Source: Treponema sp. UBA4873
GTDB taxonomy: Bacteria > Spirochaetota > Spirochaetia > Treponematales > Treponemataceae
Direction of reading: 5' to 3'
NCBI GenBank assembly: GCA_002399405.1
Contig: DHDP01000002.1
Location: 1-64,000, forward strand
DNA length: 64,000 bases
Shown one piece after another: positions 8,204-17,162 of the stretch. Under the pieces are notes generated by a model. It worked only from the letters and a program-made list of their open reading frames with translations. It made no database searches and was not told the origin of the DNA. The number at the start of each line of letters is the position of its first letter. Position 1 is the first letter of the stretch. Position numbers and translations under genes: made by a program.

Positions 8204-8737
8204 ATGGAACAGGATACACAAACACCCGCACTGCCGGTCGCAGAAGAATTCAGGAACAGAGTCATACTCAAGGCCGCAAAAATCACAAAGGTGGAAAAAC
8301 ATCCCGGCGGAACGATGCTGTACATTCTGACGCTCGACGCAGGAGAACCGGAGCCCAGGCAGATTGTCAGTTCCATCGTCCCGTTCTATACGGAAGAGGA
8401 ACTGCTCGGGAAAACAATCGTGCTTGTCTACAACTTAAAGCCCGCAAATTTCCGCGGAGTGCGCAGCAACGGCATGCTGCTTGCCGCCTCCGATCCGTCC
8501 GTTACGGACCATGAAACGTGCGAAGTACTCTTTGTCCCGCAGTTCGCTCCGGGGACAGTGCTGGAACCGGAAGACCTCACGCCGCCGAAAGAGCAGCTGT
8601 GCTACGTAAAACCGGAGAAATTCTTTTCCATGCCGCTGTATGCGAAAGACGGATTCGTTGAAGTCGGCGGGAAGAAAATAGGTGCGGACGGAATATGGCT
8701 GACCGCACACGTCTATGTAAACGGTGCGGTAGGATAA
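8204..8737 (+). CDS. Stand-alone MetG C-terminal-type tRNA-binding protein
   Basis: 177 residues forming one EMAP-II/Arc1p-like OB fold: RVILKAAKITKVEKHPGG...LYILTLD at about 18-45, RQIVSSIVPFYTEEELLGK, and VYNLKPANFRGVRSNGMLLAAS, which is the hallmark of the tRNA_bind domain at the C-terminus of methionyl-tRNA synthetase. Here it is encoded alone, as reported for some bacteria in which it acts in trans or as a tRNA chaperone. AGGAG precedes the ATG. The C-terminal 60 residues are an extension I cannot assign. The gene is divergent from the Hint cassette, sharing a 170-nt intergenic region. Confidence 0.85.
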   Translation: MEQDTQTPALPVAEEFRNRVILKAAKITKVEKHPGGTMLYILTLDAGEPEPRQIVSSIVPFYTEEELLGKTIVLVYNLKPANFRGVRSNGMLLAASDPSVTDHETCEVLFVPQFAPGTVLEPEDLTPPKEQLCYVKPEKFFSMPLYAKDGFVEVGGKKIGADGIWLTAHVYVNGAVG

Positions 8738-8794
8738 AGCCGGATTATTTATATTAATGTAACGGGCTTGCCCCGTTTGTCGGCGATGAACTGT

Positions 8795-8875
8795 GATTTC
8801 ATCCAATGTATCGGTCGCTGCATTTTCAGTGTCTTTAAAATAATCTATTAAGACTGATGTGTCCAATAATATCAT
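8795..8875 (-). pseudogene. VapC-like PIN toxin remnant (N-terminus only)
   Basis: The minus-strand frame starting at 8875 opens with MILLDTSVLIDYFKD, the classic first strand of a PIN-domain nuclease with its first catalytic Asp. Homology stops after about 27 residues; the frame then continues antisense to the tRNA-binding gene without PIN features. The other acidic residues are absent, so it cannot be active. It is joined by ATGA overlap to an antitoxin remnant. Confidence 0.7.
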
Positions 8876-8952
8876 TTTCCGGCCCGCATTGCTTTGTAAT
8901 CATATGTTTCATCAAAAGCTATTTTTTCTTTAAGGTCTCGTATATTCTTCAT
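8872..8952 (-). pseudogene. VapB-like antitoxin remnant (C-terminus)
   Basis: A 26-residue open segment (MKNIRDLKEKIAFDETYDYK plus six) ends in TGA overlapping the ATG of the PIN remnant (ATGA), the usual vapBC arrangement. Charged, helical composition fits an antitoxin tail. Sequence immediately upstream belongs to a hipA remnant on the other strand, so the N-terminal DNA-binding part is gone. Confidence 0.5.
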
Positions 8953-8960
8953 CCTGACAG

Positions 8961-9346
8961 AGTTTTCACGGGCTGCCCGGACTTCTTTCGGATTCTCTCC
9001 CCGACAAATTCGGAAACGCGCTCATAGACGTATGGCTCGCAGGACAGGGACGAACGCCGGATTCGTTCACTTCAGTCGAGCGGCTGTGTTATACGGGAAC
9101 GCGCGGAATGGGGGCGCTCGAGTTCCTGCCTGTGCAAAAGCGGTCGTGGCGTGGAATCCGCAGACGAATGAAATCCGTTCGGGACAGATTCAGACCGGCA
9201 AGGGATTCGAATACTGGCTTATCAAGTTCGACGGAATAAAAGGAAACGCCGACAAGGAACAGTCAGACCCGTCCGGCTACGGGCAGATTGAATACGCCTA
9301 TTACCGTATGGCGGAGCGGGCGGGAATTGAAATGAGCGAATGCCGT
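8961..9346 (+). pseudogene. hipA toxin kinase remnant, deleted and frameshifted
   Basis: Two pieces of HipA are recognisable. From 8961 one frame reads GLPGLLSDSLPDKFGNALID, then VERLCYTGTRGMGALEF up to about 9134. The next piece, KAVVAWNPQTNEIRSGQ...FDGIKGN...GYGQIEYAYYRMAERAGIEM to 9346, is in another frame. The roughly 65 residues normally between them, including the glycine-rich SAGGARAK part, are missing, and the protein is cut after SECR, before the kinase catalytic residues. The segment upstream of 8961 has an in-frame stop and belongs to a vapB remnant. A dead gene. Confidence 0.85.
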
Positions 9347-9399
9347 GGCCCTGCTGTAACGGCCCTGATGATCGCCCGCGGTATTCCTGCAAAGCACAG

Positions 9400-9428
9400 T
9401 TGTAAAAAACGCCATTTGGCATTATATT
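9400..9428 (+). promoter_or_regulatory. Promoter of the Xre/RES operon with embedded dyad
   Basis: TTGTAA (9400-9405), 17-bp spacer, TATATT (9423-9428), 20 nt before the ATG. The spacer contains GCCA-TT-TGGC, a small dyad well placed for autorepression by the Xre antitoxin. Confidence 0.6.
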
Positions 9429-9447
9429 AATAGACAGGAGGCGCTGC

Positions 9448-9849
9448 ATGTCTGATATCTGTATAACGGAAAAACTTACGCCCGCGGTCTGCCGGAAGAA
9501 GCTCGAAAACGGCATAAACAAGCAGGAATATACAGCTGTCGTAAAAACGGTTGCAGGGATGCCCGAGAAAGACTTTGCCGTTATAGCGGGGGTAAGCCAG
9601 CGAACATTATCGAGACTGAAACCGACTCAGAACGTTCCGCCGCAGACGGCGGAAGTGACGCTTTCCGTTCTCCGTATTTATCAGAAAGCGTGTGAAATAT
9701 TCGGTAATGAAGAACTCGCTCAAAAATGGATACGGCGGCCTAATTCTGCGCTGACAGGGAGAACTCCGGTCGAAGCGGTGAAGACGCGTTTCGGAGCGGA
9801 AGAAGTACTCGACGTATTGACGCGCATTGAATACGGAATATACGCCTGA
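9448..9849 (+). CDS. Xre/MbcA/ParS-type antitoxin of a RES toxin
   Basis: 133 residues. The N-terminal half has the Xre-like helix-turn-helix of this family (EKDFAVIAGVSQRTLSRLK), the C-terminal half the MbcA/ParS/Xre toxin-binding domain (FGNEELAQKWIRRPNSALTG, TPVEAVKTRFGAEEVLDVL). Proteins of this type bind and inhibit the RES toxin and repress their own operon. AGGAGG is present upstream and the stop overlaps the toxin start (ATGATG region, 1 nt), the expected coupling. Both partners look full length, in contrast to the broken toxin genes just upstream. Confidence 0.93.
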   Translation: MSDICITEKLTPAVCRKKLENGINKQEYTAVVKTVAGMPEKDFAVIAGVSQRTLSRLKPTQNVPPQTAEVTLSVLRIYQKACEIFGNEELAQKWIRRPNSALTGRTPVEAVKTRFGAEEVLDVLTRIEYGIYA

Positions 9850-10298
9850 TGCTCGTTTTCCGTGTTGCAAAAAAGAAGCATATAAAAGATATGAGCGGCA
9901 GAGGGGCGGAAATTGCAGGCGGCCGCTGGAACGAAAAGGGATTCCCCGCGTTGTATACGTCGTCCGCTCTTTCATTATGCATCTGTGAAATTCTTGTCCA
10001 TACCGATAAGGACATTCCTCCGTCCGATATGTACTGTGCGGAAATTTTCATTCCAGACGAACTGATTTCGGATGAGCTGGCGGATTTTTCGATTAAAAAA
10101 GACACCGTATCGGCCGGAACGGCGTGGCTTAAAAAATGCGCTTTTCCGGCTGTAAAAGTTCCGTCCGCCGTTCTGCCGCAGAAATACACGCACGATTACA
10201 ATGTGATTGTTAATCCCCGTCATGCCGACATTTCCAAAATAGAAATCCGGGCAATATATCCCTGTCCTTTTGATACACGCTTTTTTGCGAACAAATAA
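9849..10298 (+). CDS. RES-domain toxin (NAD+-degrading)
   Basis: 149 residues with the full RES fold: FRVAKKKHIKDMSGRGAEI, GGRWNEKG (Arg26), LYTSSALSLCICE (Glu47), and the closing VIVNPRHADIS. Family members such as MbcT deplete NAD+ by phosphorolysis or hydrolysis. It is translationally coupled to the Xre antitoxin. The pair is the only intact toxin-antitoxin system in the window. Confidence 0.93.
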   Translation: MLVFRVAKKKHIKDMSGRGAEIAGGRWNEKGFPALYTSSALSLCICEILVHTDKDIPPSDMYCAEIFIPDELISDELADFSIKKDTVSAGTAWLKKCAFPAVKVPSAVLPQKYTHDYNVIVNPRHADISKIEIRAIYPCPFDTRFFANK

Positions 10299-10299
10299 A

Positions 10300-10325
10300 C
10301 AACCCCGCCGCAAGCGGCGGAGTTG
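10300..10325 (+). terminator. Hairpin after the RES toxin
   Basis: CAAC-C-CCGCCGC-AA-GCGGCGG-A-GTTG, a strong stem with one mismatch directly after the stop; the T-run is 16 nt further on, so termination efficiency is uncertain. Confidence 0.55.
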
Positions 10326-10357
10326 CCCGTTCCGAAATGATTTTTTTAATATTTAAT

Positions 10358-10376
10358 AAACGGACATCCGCCGTTT
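10358..10376 (-). terminator. Hairpin after the GH3 operon
   Basis: AAACGG-7 nt-CCGTTT followed on the minus strand by an A/T-rich run; weak intrinsic terminator of the GH3/transporter operon. Confidence 0.35.
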
Positions 10377-10391
10377 TACTTCATCATACAT

Positions 10392-12458
10392 TCAGAGCGA
10401 GAACTTCAGCGCTGTAAGATCGCGGCCGGAGCTGCTGCTTCCGATGTAGCCGATGTAGTCGATATCCTTCTCGACTTTCCAGCCTGATTCGGAATAGTAG
10501 CCGAGCTTTTCGACCGGACAGCTGATTTCCACCTCCGCTTCTTCTCCGGCTTTTACGGAAACCCTGCGGAATCCGAGCAGCTTCTTTACGGGACGCGCGA
10601 CGCGGGAGTTTTCGGTACCAAGGTAGAACTGTACGACTTCGTCACCGTCGACCGTTCCCGTATTTGCGACTTTGCACGAAACGATTATCTCGTTTTCCTT
10701 GAGCGTAATTCCCTGCGCCTCGATTTTGAACGTCGTGTACGACATGCCGAATCCGTACGGCACCGACGGTTCAATGTGCTCTCTGTCGAGTTTCGTGTAT
10801 CCGTGAAAATAACCGTACGTTGCTTCGTGCGCGAGCCAGTCAACCTGCGGTAAATCTTTTTCATCCTTAACAATGACAAACGGAAGCTTCCCGCTGGGAT
10901 TCACGTCTCCGAACAGGATCTCTGCAACTGCGGTTCCTCCCTCCATGCCGGGATAATACGCCATAAGTATGGAAGACACGCTGTCCTTCCATTCGTCTAT
11001 CGTAATCATGTTTCCGCCTATAAGAACTACCGCCGTATTTTTATTCGCGGCTCCGACAGTCTTAATAAGGCGTACGTCGTCCGCGTGCAGTCCCAGGCCG
11101 TTCTTCCTGTCTCCGCCCTGCGGCTTCGTAAATCCTTCCACGCCTTCAGTCGGTGCAATATATTCGCCTTCGTCCGAATGTTCGTAACCTGCGACGATGA
11201 CGACCGCGTCAGACTCCGCCGCAATCTGCGCCGCTTTTTCAGGATTTTCGCCGGCGTAGTAAATAACTTCCGACGCGTTCATAAGCTTTGAAATGCCCGC
11301 AAGCGGCGTTACGACATACGGCGGATAGACTCTGCTCGACCCGTGGTCGCCGATGTTCTCGCCGTTTCCGAGCTTGCCGATGACGGCGATTCTTTTGCAT
11401 GCGGACTTGCTGAAAGGAAGTACGCCGCCGGTGTTCCTGATGAGCGTAATCGACTCTTCCGCAACTTTTTTTGCGAGATTGATATGTTCCACGCAGCCGA
11501 TAATGTTTCCGGGATAAGTCTGCGGATCTTTCGCCGCTGCAAACGCAAGCAGCGTTCTCACGATGCGCACCGCCGCTTCGTCTATTTTTGACTCGCTCAC
11601 TTTGCCGGCTTTTACGGCCTTAACAAGATTTTCTCCGTAAAAATGCGTGTCGCACATTTCTACGTCGAGCCCCGCGTTTGCGGCGTTGACCGTGTCGCGC
11701 GTTCCCCACACGAAATCGCTCACGACGAAGCCGTCGAAATTCCATTCCTTTTTGAGCACGTCCGAAAGCAGATATTTCTGCTGGCCGCAGTATGTTCCTT
11801 TGTATTTGTTGTACGAGCTCATGACGCACGCGGCGCCTGCGTCAATGCATGTCTTAAAATGGTCAAGATATACTTCGCGTTCCGTCCTGACGTCGGCGTC
11901 GACGCTCACGTCGAACCTGCCGTTTTCCATGCTGTTGAACGCAAAATGCTTGATGCACGCCATGACGTTCTGGCTCTGAACGCCTTTCACCAGTGCAGAA
12001 CCCATTGCGCCTATGTGAAAGTTGTCTTCGCCGTACGTTTCCTGACTTCTGCCCCATCCCGGATTGTACGGCAGGTTGATGCACACGCCGCCGTAAAAGT
12101 TGCCGCCGTACGCGCGGATCTCCTTTGCAACGGCTTCCCCGACTTTTTCCTCAAGTTCCGTGTCGAACGTGGCGCCCCGTCCCATCGTTACAGGGAAGCA
12201 GGTGCTCTTCCCGCAGACGACTCCGCGAGGTCCGTCGCAGAAATACATGTCGGGCACGTTCAGCCGCTTGTTTCCGCACGCAGGATACGGATAGCTGTTG
12301 TAATGCACGTCCGCGTCCGGATGCTCGAACACGGCGATGGAAGAAGCAAGATCGGTTCTTCCGCTCATTAAGTATACTTTTTCTTCGAGGCTCATCTGTC
12401 TGACGACTTCTTTCGCCTTTTCCGTAAAGGACAATCTGAATTCCTTCGTACAAATCAT
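10392..12458 (-). CDS. Glycoside hydrolase family 3 beta-glycosidase
   Basis: 688 residues, the usual length of GH3 enzymes with a (beta/alpha)8 barrel, alpha/beta sandwich and C-terminal fibronectin-III-like domain. FDGFVVSDFVWG contains the nucleophile Asp; SRVYPPYVVTPLAGI starts the second domain; GDEVVQFYLG marks the Fn3-like domain. No signal peptide, so cytoplasmic, acting on imported oligosaccharides or glucosides (beta-glucosidase or beta-xylosidase; substrate cannot be told from sequence). AAGGAG lies 7 nt from the ATG. It is the last gene of an operon with an RbsABC-type transporter 15 nt upstream, which implies that the transporter brings in its substrate or product. Confidence 0.95.
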   Translation of the reverse strand: MICTKEFRLSFTEKAKEVVRQMSLEEKVYLMSGRTDLASSIAVFEHPDADVHYNSYPYPACGNKRLNVPDMYFCDGPRGVVCGKSTCFPVTMGRGATFDTELEEKVGEAVAKEIRAYGGNFYGGVCINLPYNPGWGRSQETYGEDNFHIGAMGSALVKGVQSQNVMACIKHFAFNSMENGRFDVSVDADVRTEREVYLDHFKTCIDAGAACVMSSYNKYKGTYCGQQKYLLSDVLKKEWNFDGFVVSDFVWGTRDTVNAANAGLDVEMCDTHFYGENLVKAVKAGKVSESKIDEAAVRIVRTLLAFAAAKDPQTYPGNIIGCVEHINLAKKVAEESITLIRNTGGVLPFSKSACKRIAVIGKLGNGENIGDHGSSRVYPPYVVTPLAGISKLMNASEVIYYAGENPEKAAQIAAESDAVVIVAGYEHSDEGEYIAPTEGVEGFTKPQGGDRKNGLGLHADDVRLIKTVGAANKNTAVVLIGGNMITIDEWKDSVSSILMAYYPGMEGGTAVAEILFGDVNPSGKLPFVIVKDEKDLPQVDWLAHEATYGYFHGYTKLDREHIEPSVPYGFGMSYTTFKIEAQGITLKENEIIVSCKVANTGTVDGDEVVQFYLGTENSRVARPVKKLLGFRRVSVKAGEEAEVEISCPVEKLGYYSESGWKVEKDIDYIGYIGSSSSGRDLTALKFSL

Positions 12459-12473
12459 GTTTTTACTCCTTGT

Positions 12474-13421
12474 TTATTTATTTAATAATTCAATCGTGTG
12501 CAGTCTGCGGCCGGCGAAAATACTCAGGAATACGACGACGAGCAGTATGATTCCCTGAATGAGTTCGGATATTTCCGCGCTCACCATGCAGAGCGTGAGA
12601 CCGTTCTGCAGAAAAACGAGCATGAACGCTCCGGTTATTATTTTGTAGAACTTGCTGCCGGAACCGCCGGTAACCGGAATGCCTCCGACGAACATGGCCG
12701 TCATTATCTGCAGTTCAAAAAAATTTCCGATCGTCGGAGATACGCCGCCGATTTTCACCACCGCAAGAATTCCGGTAACCCCGGCCATGAGCCCCGACAG
12801 CGCAAACGCGCATATCTTGTATTTTTTCACGGAAACGCCGGCAAACCGCCCCACTTCCTGATTTTCACCTATGCAGCGTGAAAAAAATCCCACCTTCGTA
12901 CAGCTGAACACGTACCCCATGACCGCAAGCAGAATGACCGCCGCCGGCAGCGTGACGTACAGACTGTCGAGCGCGATGACGTCGGCGTCGAGAAACAGCG
13001 CCTGTCCGTTCGTGATGTACGACACGACTGCACGCAGCGCAATGAGCATGGCAAGCGTCACCATAAGCGACGGCACTTTGAAATACGCGACAATCACGCC
13101 GTTGAACACGCCGAACAGAACGCCGGTCAGGAGCGACACGGCGACGAATCCCGGTATTCCCAGCTTAAGACTGGCAAGACCGCCGAGCGTTCCGCACAGC
13201 GCGAGCAGAGAACCCATCGACATGTCGGTGCTTCCCTGTGACGCGACGAACACCATTCCGCTTGCTCCGAGACAGAGCGGTATGACCATGTTCAGGATGC
13301 TCAGCAGATTGTTTCTGGTCCACAATCTGTCGCCGCTCGTAATAGTAAAGACAAGGACGATAACGATGAGTCCTATGAACGGAAAAAGATTCTGGAAATA
13401 TTCCCATTTGTTTTTTTTCAT
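12474..13421 (-). CDS. Ribose/xylose-type ABC transporter permease (second)
   Basis: 315 residues, 8-10 membrane segments, RbsC/BPD_transp_2 family (GASGMVFVASQGSTDMSMGS; GRFAGVSVKKYKICAFALSG; VGGIPVTGGSG). Forms the inner-membrane channel with the other permease of this operon; the two are different, suggesting a heterodimer. Its start overlaps the ATPase stop by 1 nt (TGATG). Confidence 0.93.
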   Translation of the reverse strand: MKKNKWEYFQNLFPFIGLIVIVLVFTITSGDRLWTRNNLLSILNMVIPLCLGASGMVFVASQGSTDMSMGSLLALCGTLGGLASLKLGIPGFVAVSLLTGVLFGVFNGVIVAYFKVPSLMVTLAMLIALRAVVSYITNGQALFLDADVIALDSLYVTLPAAVILLAVMGYVFSCTKVGFFSRCIGENQEVGRFAGVSVKKYKICAFALSGLMAGVTGILAVVKIGGVSPTIGNFFELQIMTAMFVGGIPVTGGSGSKFYKIITGAFMLVFLQNGLTLCMVSAEISELIQGIILLVVVFLSIFAGRRLHTIELLNK

Positions 13422-14932
13422 CAGATCATTACCTCAATTATTGTTTCTTCGGAAAAGTCTTTTCCACGCGGGATTCGTTTTACAATCTCTCCGTCTTTCA
13501 TAACGAGTACGGTATCGCTCATGCCGAGTATTTCCGGCAGTTCGTCGGAAACAAGGATGATGGCAACTCCGTTTTCCTTCGCCGTTATCATGGTGCGGTA
13601 GATGTAAGCCTTCACTCCGATATCGACGCCGCGCGTCGGACAGTCGAGAATCAGAATGTCCTTGTTCTGTATTGTCCACCGGGCAAGGTTTACCTTCTGC
13701 CTGTTTCCGCCCGACAGTCCGCTCACCGTCTGATCCGGGCCGCTCGTTTTTATCTGGAAACAGCTGATGGCGTCTTCCGAAAGTTTGTCCGCCTTCGCCG
13801 GATTAAGAAAACCGAGCGGCTGCTTTATCATCTCTACAGCGGCCAGCGCGACATTGTGCTTTATGGAATCGTGGACCATAAGCGCCTGATGATCCCGGTC
13901 TTTCGGAACGTACCCCATACCAAGATCCATCGCCTGTTTCGGCGTTCTCGGGACTGCATTTTTTCCGGGAAGATGTATTGTTCCGTTTTTTACTTTACGG
14001 ACGGTAAACAGCGACTCAGCAAGCTCGTGAATCCCCGAATCTGACAGTCCGCAGATACCGACGATTTCGCCCTTATGAAGGTCGAACGACACGCTCCTGA
14101 ATTTATCGCTGCAAAGATTTTTAACCTCGAGAACCGTATTACCCGTAACAGGAGAAGGTACGTTCTCGCGGTAGTAGACGTTGTTTATATCGCGTCCGAC
14201 CATGAGCCGTTTTATCTCTCCCGTCGTAGTCTGTTCGCTGTCCCGTTCCGCGACAATTCTGCCGTCGCGCATGACGGTGATGGAGTCGGTGATTGCAACC
14301 ATTTCTTCTATATCATGGGTAACAATAAGAACGGCCCGTCCTTCGCGTTTCAGCTGGATGATTATGTCTATGAGTTTTTTCCGGTTGTTCAGTGAAAGCG
14401 CCTGCGTAATTTCGTCGAGAATCAGCAGTTCAGGATTTATTGAAAGAGCCCTCACAAGTTCGACTATTTTTTTGTTCTCGACGGAAAGCGAACCTGTATT
14501 CTGCCGGGCCTGTATGCCGGGGAAGCCCCACTTTTTCAGCTGATGCTGCGCTTCCGCAAACAGTTTTTTCGTATCGATTATGCCGTTCTTACGTTTGAAC
14601 GGATCCATAGCGCCGAGAAACAGATTCATGCCGACAGGAAGCCCGTCTATGAGTCCGAGTTCCTGAACGACTGTTCCGATTTTTCTGTTCCGCGCGTCGA
14701 GCGGCGACGAAGGATTATACGTCTTGCCGCAGAGACACATCATTCCGGAATCTTTCCTGCTGATGCCGGCAATCATTGAAATAAGCGTCGACTTTCCCGA
14801 GCCGTTTTCTCCGATGAGCCCCCTGATGTGACCTGCAGGTATTTCCATCGACACGTTGTCGTTAGCGTGCGTCACGCCGAAATACTTCCTCATGGATTCC
14901 GCTTTAAAAATTATAGTCCGCGACTGTTCCAT
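13421..14932 (-). CDS. Sugar ABC transporter ATPase, RbsA/MglA type, two nucleotide-binding domains
   Basis: 503 residues from the ATG at 14932; the frame is open 27 codons upstream inside the neighbouring permease gene, but family alignment starts at MEQSRTIIFKAESMRKYFG. First domain: Walker A GENGSGKST and Walker B LLILDEITQAL. Second domain: degenerate Walker A typical of this family (GICGLSDSG), intact signature LSGGNRQKVNLARW, Walker B ILILDCPTRGVDIG. Powers pentose/hexose uptake with the two permeases. Its start overlaps the upstream stop by 1 nt (TAATG) and its stop overlaps the downstream start, so the three are tightly coupled. Confidence 0.94.
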   Translation of the reverse strand: MEQSRTIIFKAESMRKYFGVTHANDNVSMEIPAGHIRGLIGENGSGKSTLISMIAGISRKDSGMMCLCGKTYNPSSPLDARNRKIGTVVQELGLIDGLPVGMNLFLGAMDPFKRKNGIIDTKKLFAEAQHQLKKWGFPGIQARQNTGSLSVENKKIVELVRALSINPELLILDEITQALSLNNRKKLIDIIIQLKREGRAVLIVTHDIEEMVAITDSITVMRDGRIVAERDSEQTTTGEIKRLMVGRDINNVYYRENVPSPVTGNTVLEVKNLCSDKFRSVSFDLHKGEIVGICGLSDSGIHELAESLFTVRKVKNGTIHLPGKNAVPRTPKQAMDLGMGYVPKDRDHQALMVHDSIKHNVALAAVEMIKQPLGFLNPAKADKLSEDAISCFQIKTSGPDQTVSGLSGGNRQKVNLARWTIQNKDILILDCPTRGVDIGVKAYIYRTMITAKENGVAIILVSDELPEILGMSDTVLVMKDGEIVKRIPRGKDFSEETIIEVMI

Positions 14933-15921
14933 TATTTTACGTCTCCTTTTTCGGACCGGGCCGAAAGGATACCGCAGATAATTACCGACGCTCCCATAAT
15001 AACTTTCTGCCATGTTCCTGTGGGAACGCCCATAATGGTAAGTACGTTGAATATCGATGTTATGATGAACGAGCTCAGCGCTGCGGCTATTGTCAGATCG
15101 AACGTTTTCGAAAAAGCGAGTGCGAGCAGGTACGCTGCAAGCGGAATAAAAATAAGCGTGATGCTGTTCAGCCCGGTCGACGGAACGACACGCCCCGCAT
15201 AGCTTTCGTTTAGTGCGGCCGCAATGCCGATAAAAATACCGCCGATAACGCCCGAAAGAAGTATCGTTTTCGGCGTATTAATACCCATCATGCCCGCAAC
15301 TTCCTTGTTGCTTCCGACCGCTCTGATTCCGATGCCGGCAGTCGTTTTGTTGTAAATAAGAAACGCGGTTACAACTCCCGCTGCAAGCAGCAGTATGTTC
15401 ACAGGCGGCTGCCCCAGCGCTCTGCAGGTATTCGAAAGCGAGACGGCCTGAAGCCCTGCGGCAATCTGGCGGGAATTATATATGGCGCCTATCGCCTCAT
15501 ACACCATAGCCATGCCGAGACCGAAAATCCATGCAGGAATCCTGCTCATCTGAATAAGTTTCATGTTGAACACTTCGAGCGCCGCAGCCACGACAATGCT
15601 CCCCGCTATAAGGCCTGCGTATCCGAGTCCTGCTTTTACCGCCAGAATACCGCCGATGTTGCAGGCAAGCACCAGAATGGCACCGATCGACAAGTCGATG
15701 ATTCCTGTCGCAAATACGAAACAAAAACCGAGAACGATAAATGCATTGACGACGGAATTCGAAAGTACCGCCAGCAGATTCGTACCCGTAAGAAATCTGT
15801 TTTTTGTGACAATCCCCATAATCAGATACACTGCAAGCAGAACAATTACGGTTTTTATCTGACGTCCGCGGCCTGTTTTTGTATCGAATACAGCTGTTTT
15901 TATGCTGTCTTTTATTTTCAT
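14932..15921 (-). CDS. Ribose/xylose-type ABC transporter permease (first)
   Basis: 329 residues starting at MKIKDS, chosen because AGAGGA lies 7 nt upstream; the frame is open nine codons further. RbsC-family signature GFCFVFATGIIDLSIGAILV and the cytoplasmic loop AVGSNKEVAGMMGINTPKT that contacts the ATPase. It follows the binding-protein gene after a hairpin and precedes the ATPase with 1-nt overlap. Confidence 0.93.
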   Translation of the reverse strand: MKIKDSIKTAVFDTKTGRGRQIKTVIVLLAVYLIMGIVTKNRFLTGTNLLAVLSNSVVNAFIVLGFCFVFATGIIDLSIGAILVLACNIGGILAVKAGLGYAGLIAGSIVVAAALEVFNMKLIQMSRIPAWIFGLGMAMVYEAIGAIYNSRQIAAGLQAVSLSNTCRALGQPPVNILLLAAGVVTAFLIYNKTTAGIGIRAVGSNKEVAGMMGINTPKTILLSGVIGGIFIGIAAALNESYAGRVVPSTGLNSITLIFIPLAAYLLALAFSKTFDLTIAAALSSFIITSIFNVLTIMGVPTGTWQKVIMGASVIICGILSARSEKGDVK

Positions 15922-15940
15922 ATAGTTCCTCTTCAAAGAA

Positions 15941-15971
15941 GGAATCATACAGCTGCAGTCCGCATGATTCC
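15941..15971 (-). other. Hairpin between binding-protein and permease genes
   Basis: GGAATCAT-15 nt-ATGATTCC, perfect 8-bp stem, no T-run. Placement right after the binding-protein gene suggests an mRNA-stabilising or partial-termination element that raises binding-protein expression over the membrane genes. Confidence 0.5.
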
Positions 15972-15989
15972 CCGTACTGTGTGTACTGA

Positions 15990-17153
15990 TTATTTTCCGA
16001 TTCCGGACTGGGCTTTATCGAGGGCAGCCTGCGGCACACGTCCGGCAGCTACTTTTTCCCTGAGACAGTTGTCTATATTGTAGTTGTCAAGCATCTCCTG
16101 ATAATGGGCGATAGTAACGCCCGGCTGTACAAGAGACTGCAGCTGCGCATCGGTATAGGGAGAGTTCTCAATCCATTCCTGATTGTACAAATCAACGTAA
16201 CTGTTCGGCAGCGTCATAACAGGAACAATCAGAACGGGGGCTGTTCCGTCAGGTTTCTTCAGATTGTATCCCTTAAGCTGAGCGACGAGCAGGGCCGTCG
16301 TGTAATCTATATTCACCCAGTGAGCGCCGTTTGCAGCCTGTACTGTTCCGTTTTTCAGTCCCGTCAGAATGTCGGGATCAAGATCGGTGACAAGCAGTTT
16401 CGCGTGAACCTCGGGATGTTTTTTAAGCGCTTCAATCGTTGCCGTCCCAAGATCGCCGTTCGTGGCATACACAACGTCAATATCAGGATGTGCCGTGAGC
16501 AGGTCGTTGGCACGTGACATACCGTCTGCTATCGTCACCGTACCGTATCCCTCGGCAAGGACTTTTCCGCCTGCCGATTCGAACGCCTTCTTAAAGCCGT
16601 TCGTACGTGCAGAATGCGTCGTGTCTGTCGTCTCGCCGGTAACGACGATTGCCTTTTTCAGTCCGAGTTTAACCGCATAATCAGCTATGTTTTTTCCGGT
16701 TGCAAGGTCCGAAGTAGCGGCGACGCCGGCAAAGTGCGGTTTTTTGGCGAACATTGCGAGCGATTTCTCGGACGGCATATGATCGTAAAATGCGTATCCT
16801 ACGCCGGCTGCCTCGCATTTGCGTGCAACGACGGGGAACAGCGTATCGGAAATACCGAGAAACACAATACCGTCGACCCCGGCGGAAATCATATTGTCGA
16901 TGTTTGTGACACAGTTCTCAATTTTTCCTTCGTCGTTCACCACCATCGGCTCCACGCCGAGAGCCTTGCAGGTAGTGACGAAATTTTTTTCAAGAATATC
17001 AAGCGAATAAATTCCTTTAAGGTAATTATTGCACCCGATTACGATTTTTCCGTTGTTTTTGCTCTTTGAAGCCTTTTTTGAACCTCCCCAGGCAAAGACA
17101 AGTGCGGAAGCGCTTACCATAAGCACCAACGCTGCAATCAGTTTCCGTTTCAT
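15990..17153 (-). CDS. Periplasmic sugar-binding protein, RbsB family
   Basis: 387 residues. N-terminal signal peptide (basic MKRK, apolar core, cleavage near VFAWGG), then a type I periplasmic-binding fold: KIVIGCNNYLKGIYSLDILE, MISAGVDGIVFLGISDTL, DVVYATNGDLGTATIEAL. Captures the substrate for the ABC transporter encoded downstream. AGGAGG lies immediately upstream and overlaps the foot of a large dyad. First gene of the operon binding protein, permease, ATPase, permease, GH3. Confidence 0.94.
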   Translation of the reverse strand: MKRKLIAALVLMVSASALVFAWGGSKKASKSKNNGKIVIGCNNYLKGIYSLDILEKNFVTTCKALGVEPMVVNDEGKIENCVTNIDNMISAGVDGIVFLGISDTLFPVVARKCEAAGVGYAFYDHMPSEKSLAMFAKKPHFAGVAATSDLATGKNIADYAVKLGLKKAIVVTGETTDTTHSARTNGFKKAFESAGGKVLAEGYGTVTIADGMSRANDLLTAHPDIDVVYATNGDLGTATIEALKKHPEVHAKLLVTDLDPDILTGLKNGTVQAANGAHWVNIDYTTALLVAQLKGYNLKKPDGTAPVLIVPVMTLPNSYVDLYNQEWIENSPYTDAQLQSLVQPGVTIAHYQEMLDNYNIDNCLREKVAAGRVPQAALDKAQSGIGK

Positions 17154-17162
17154 TCGTATCCT

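Noticed and set aside
8435..8794. Continuation of the PIN-domain frame to 146 residues
   Set aside because: Beyond the first 27 residues it is antisense to the tRNA-binding protein and lacks PIN catalytic residues.
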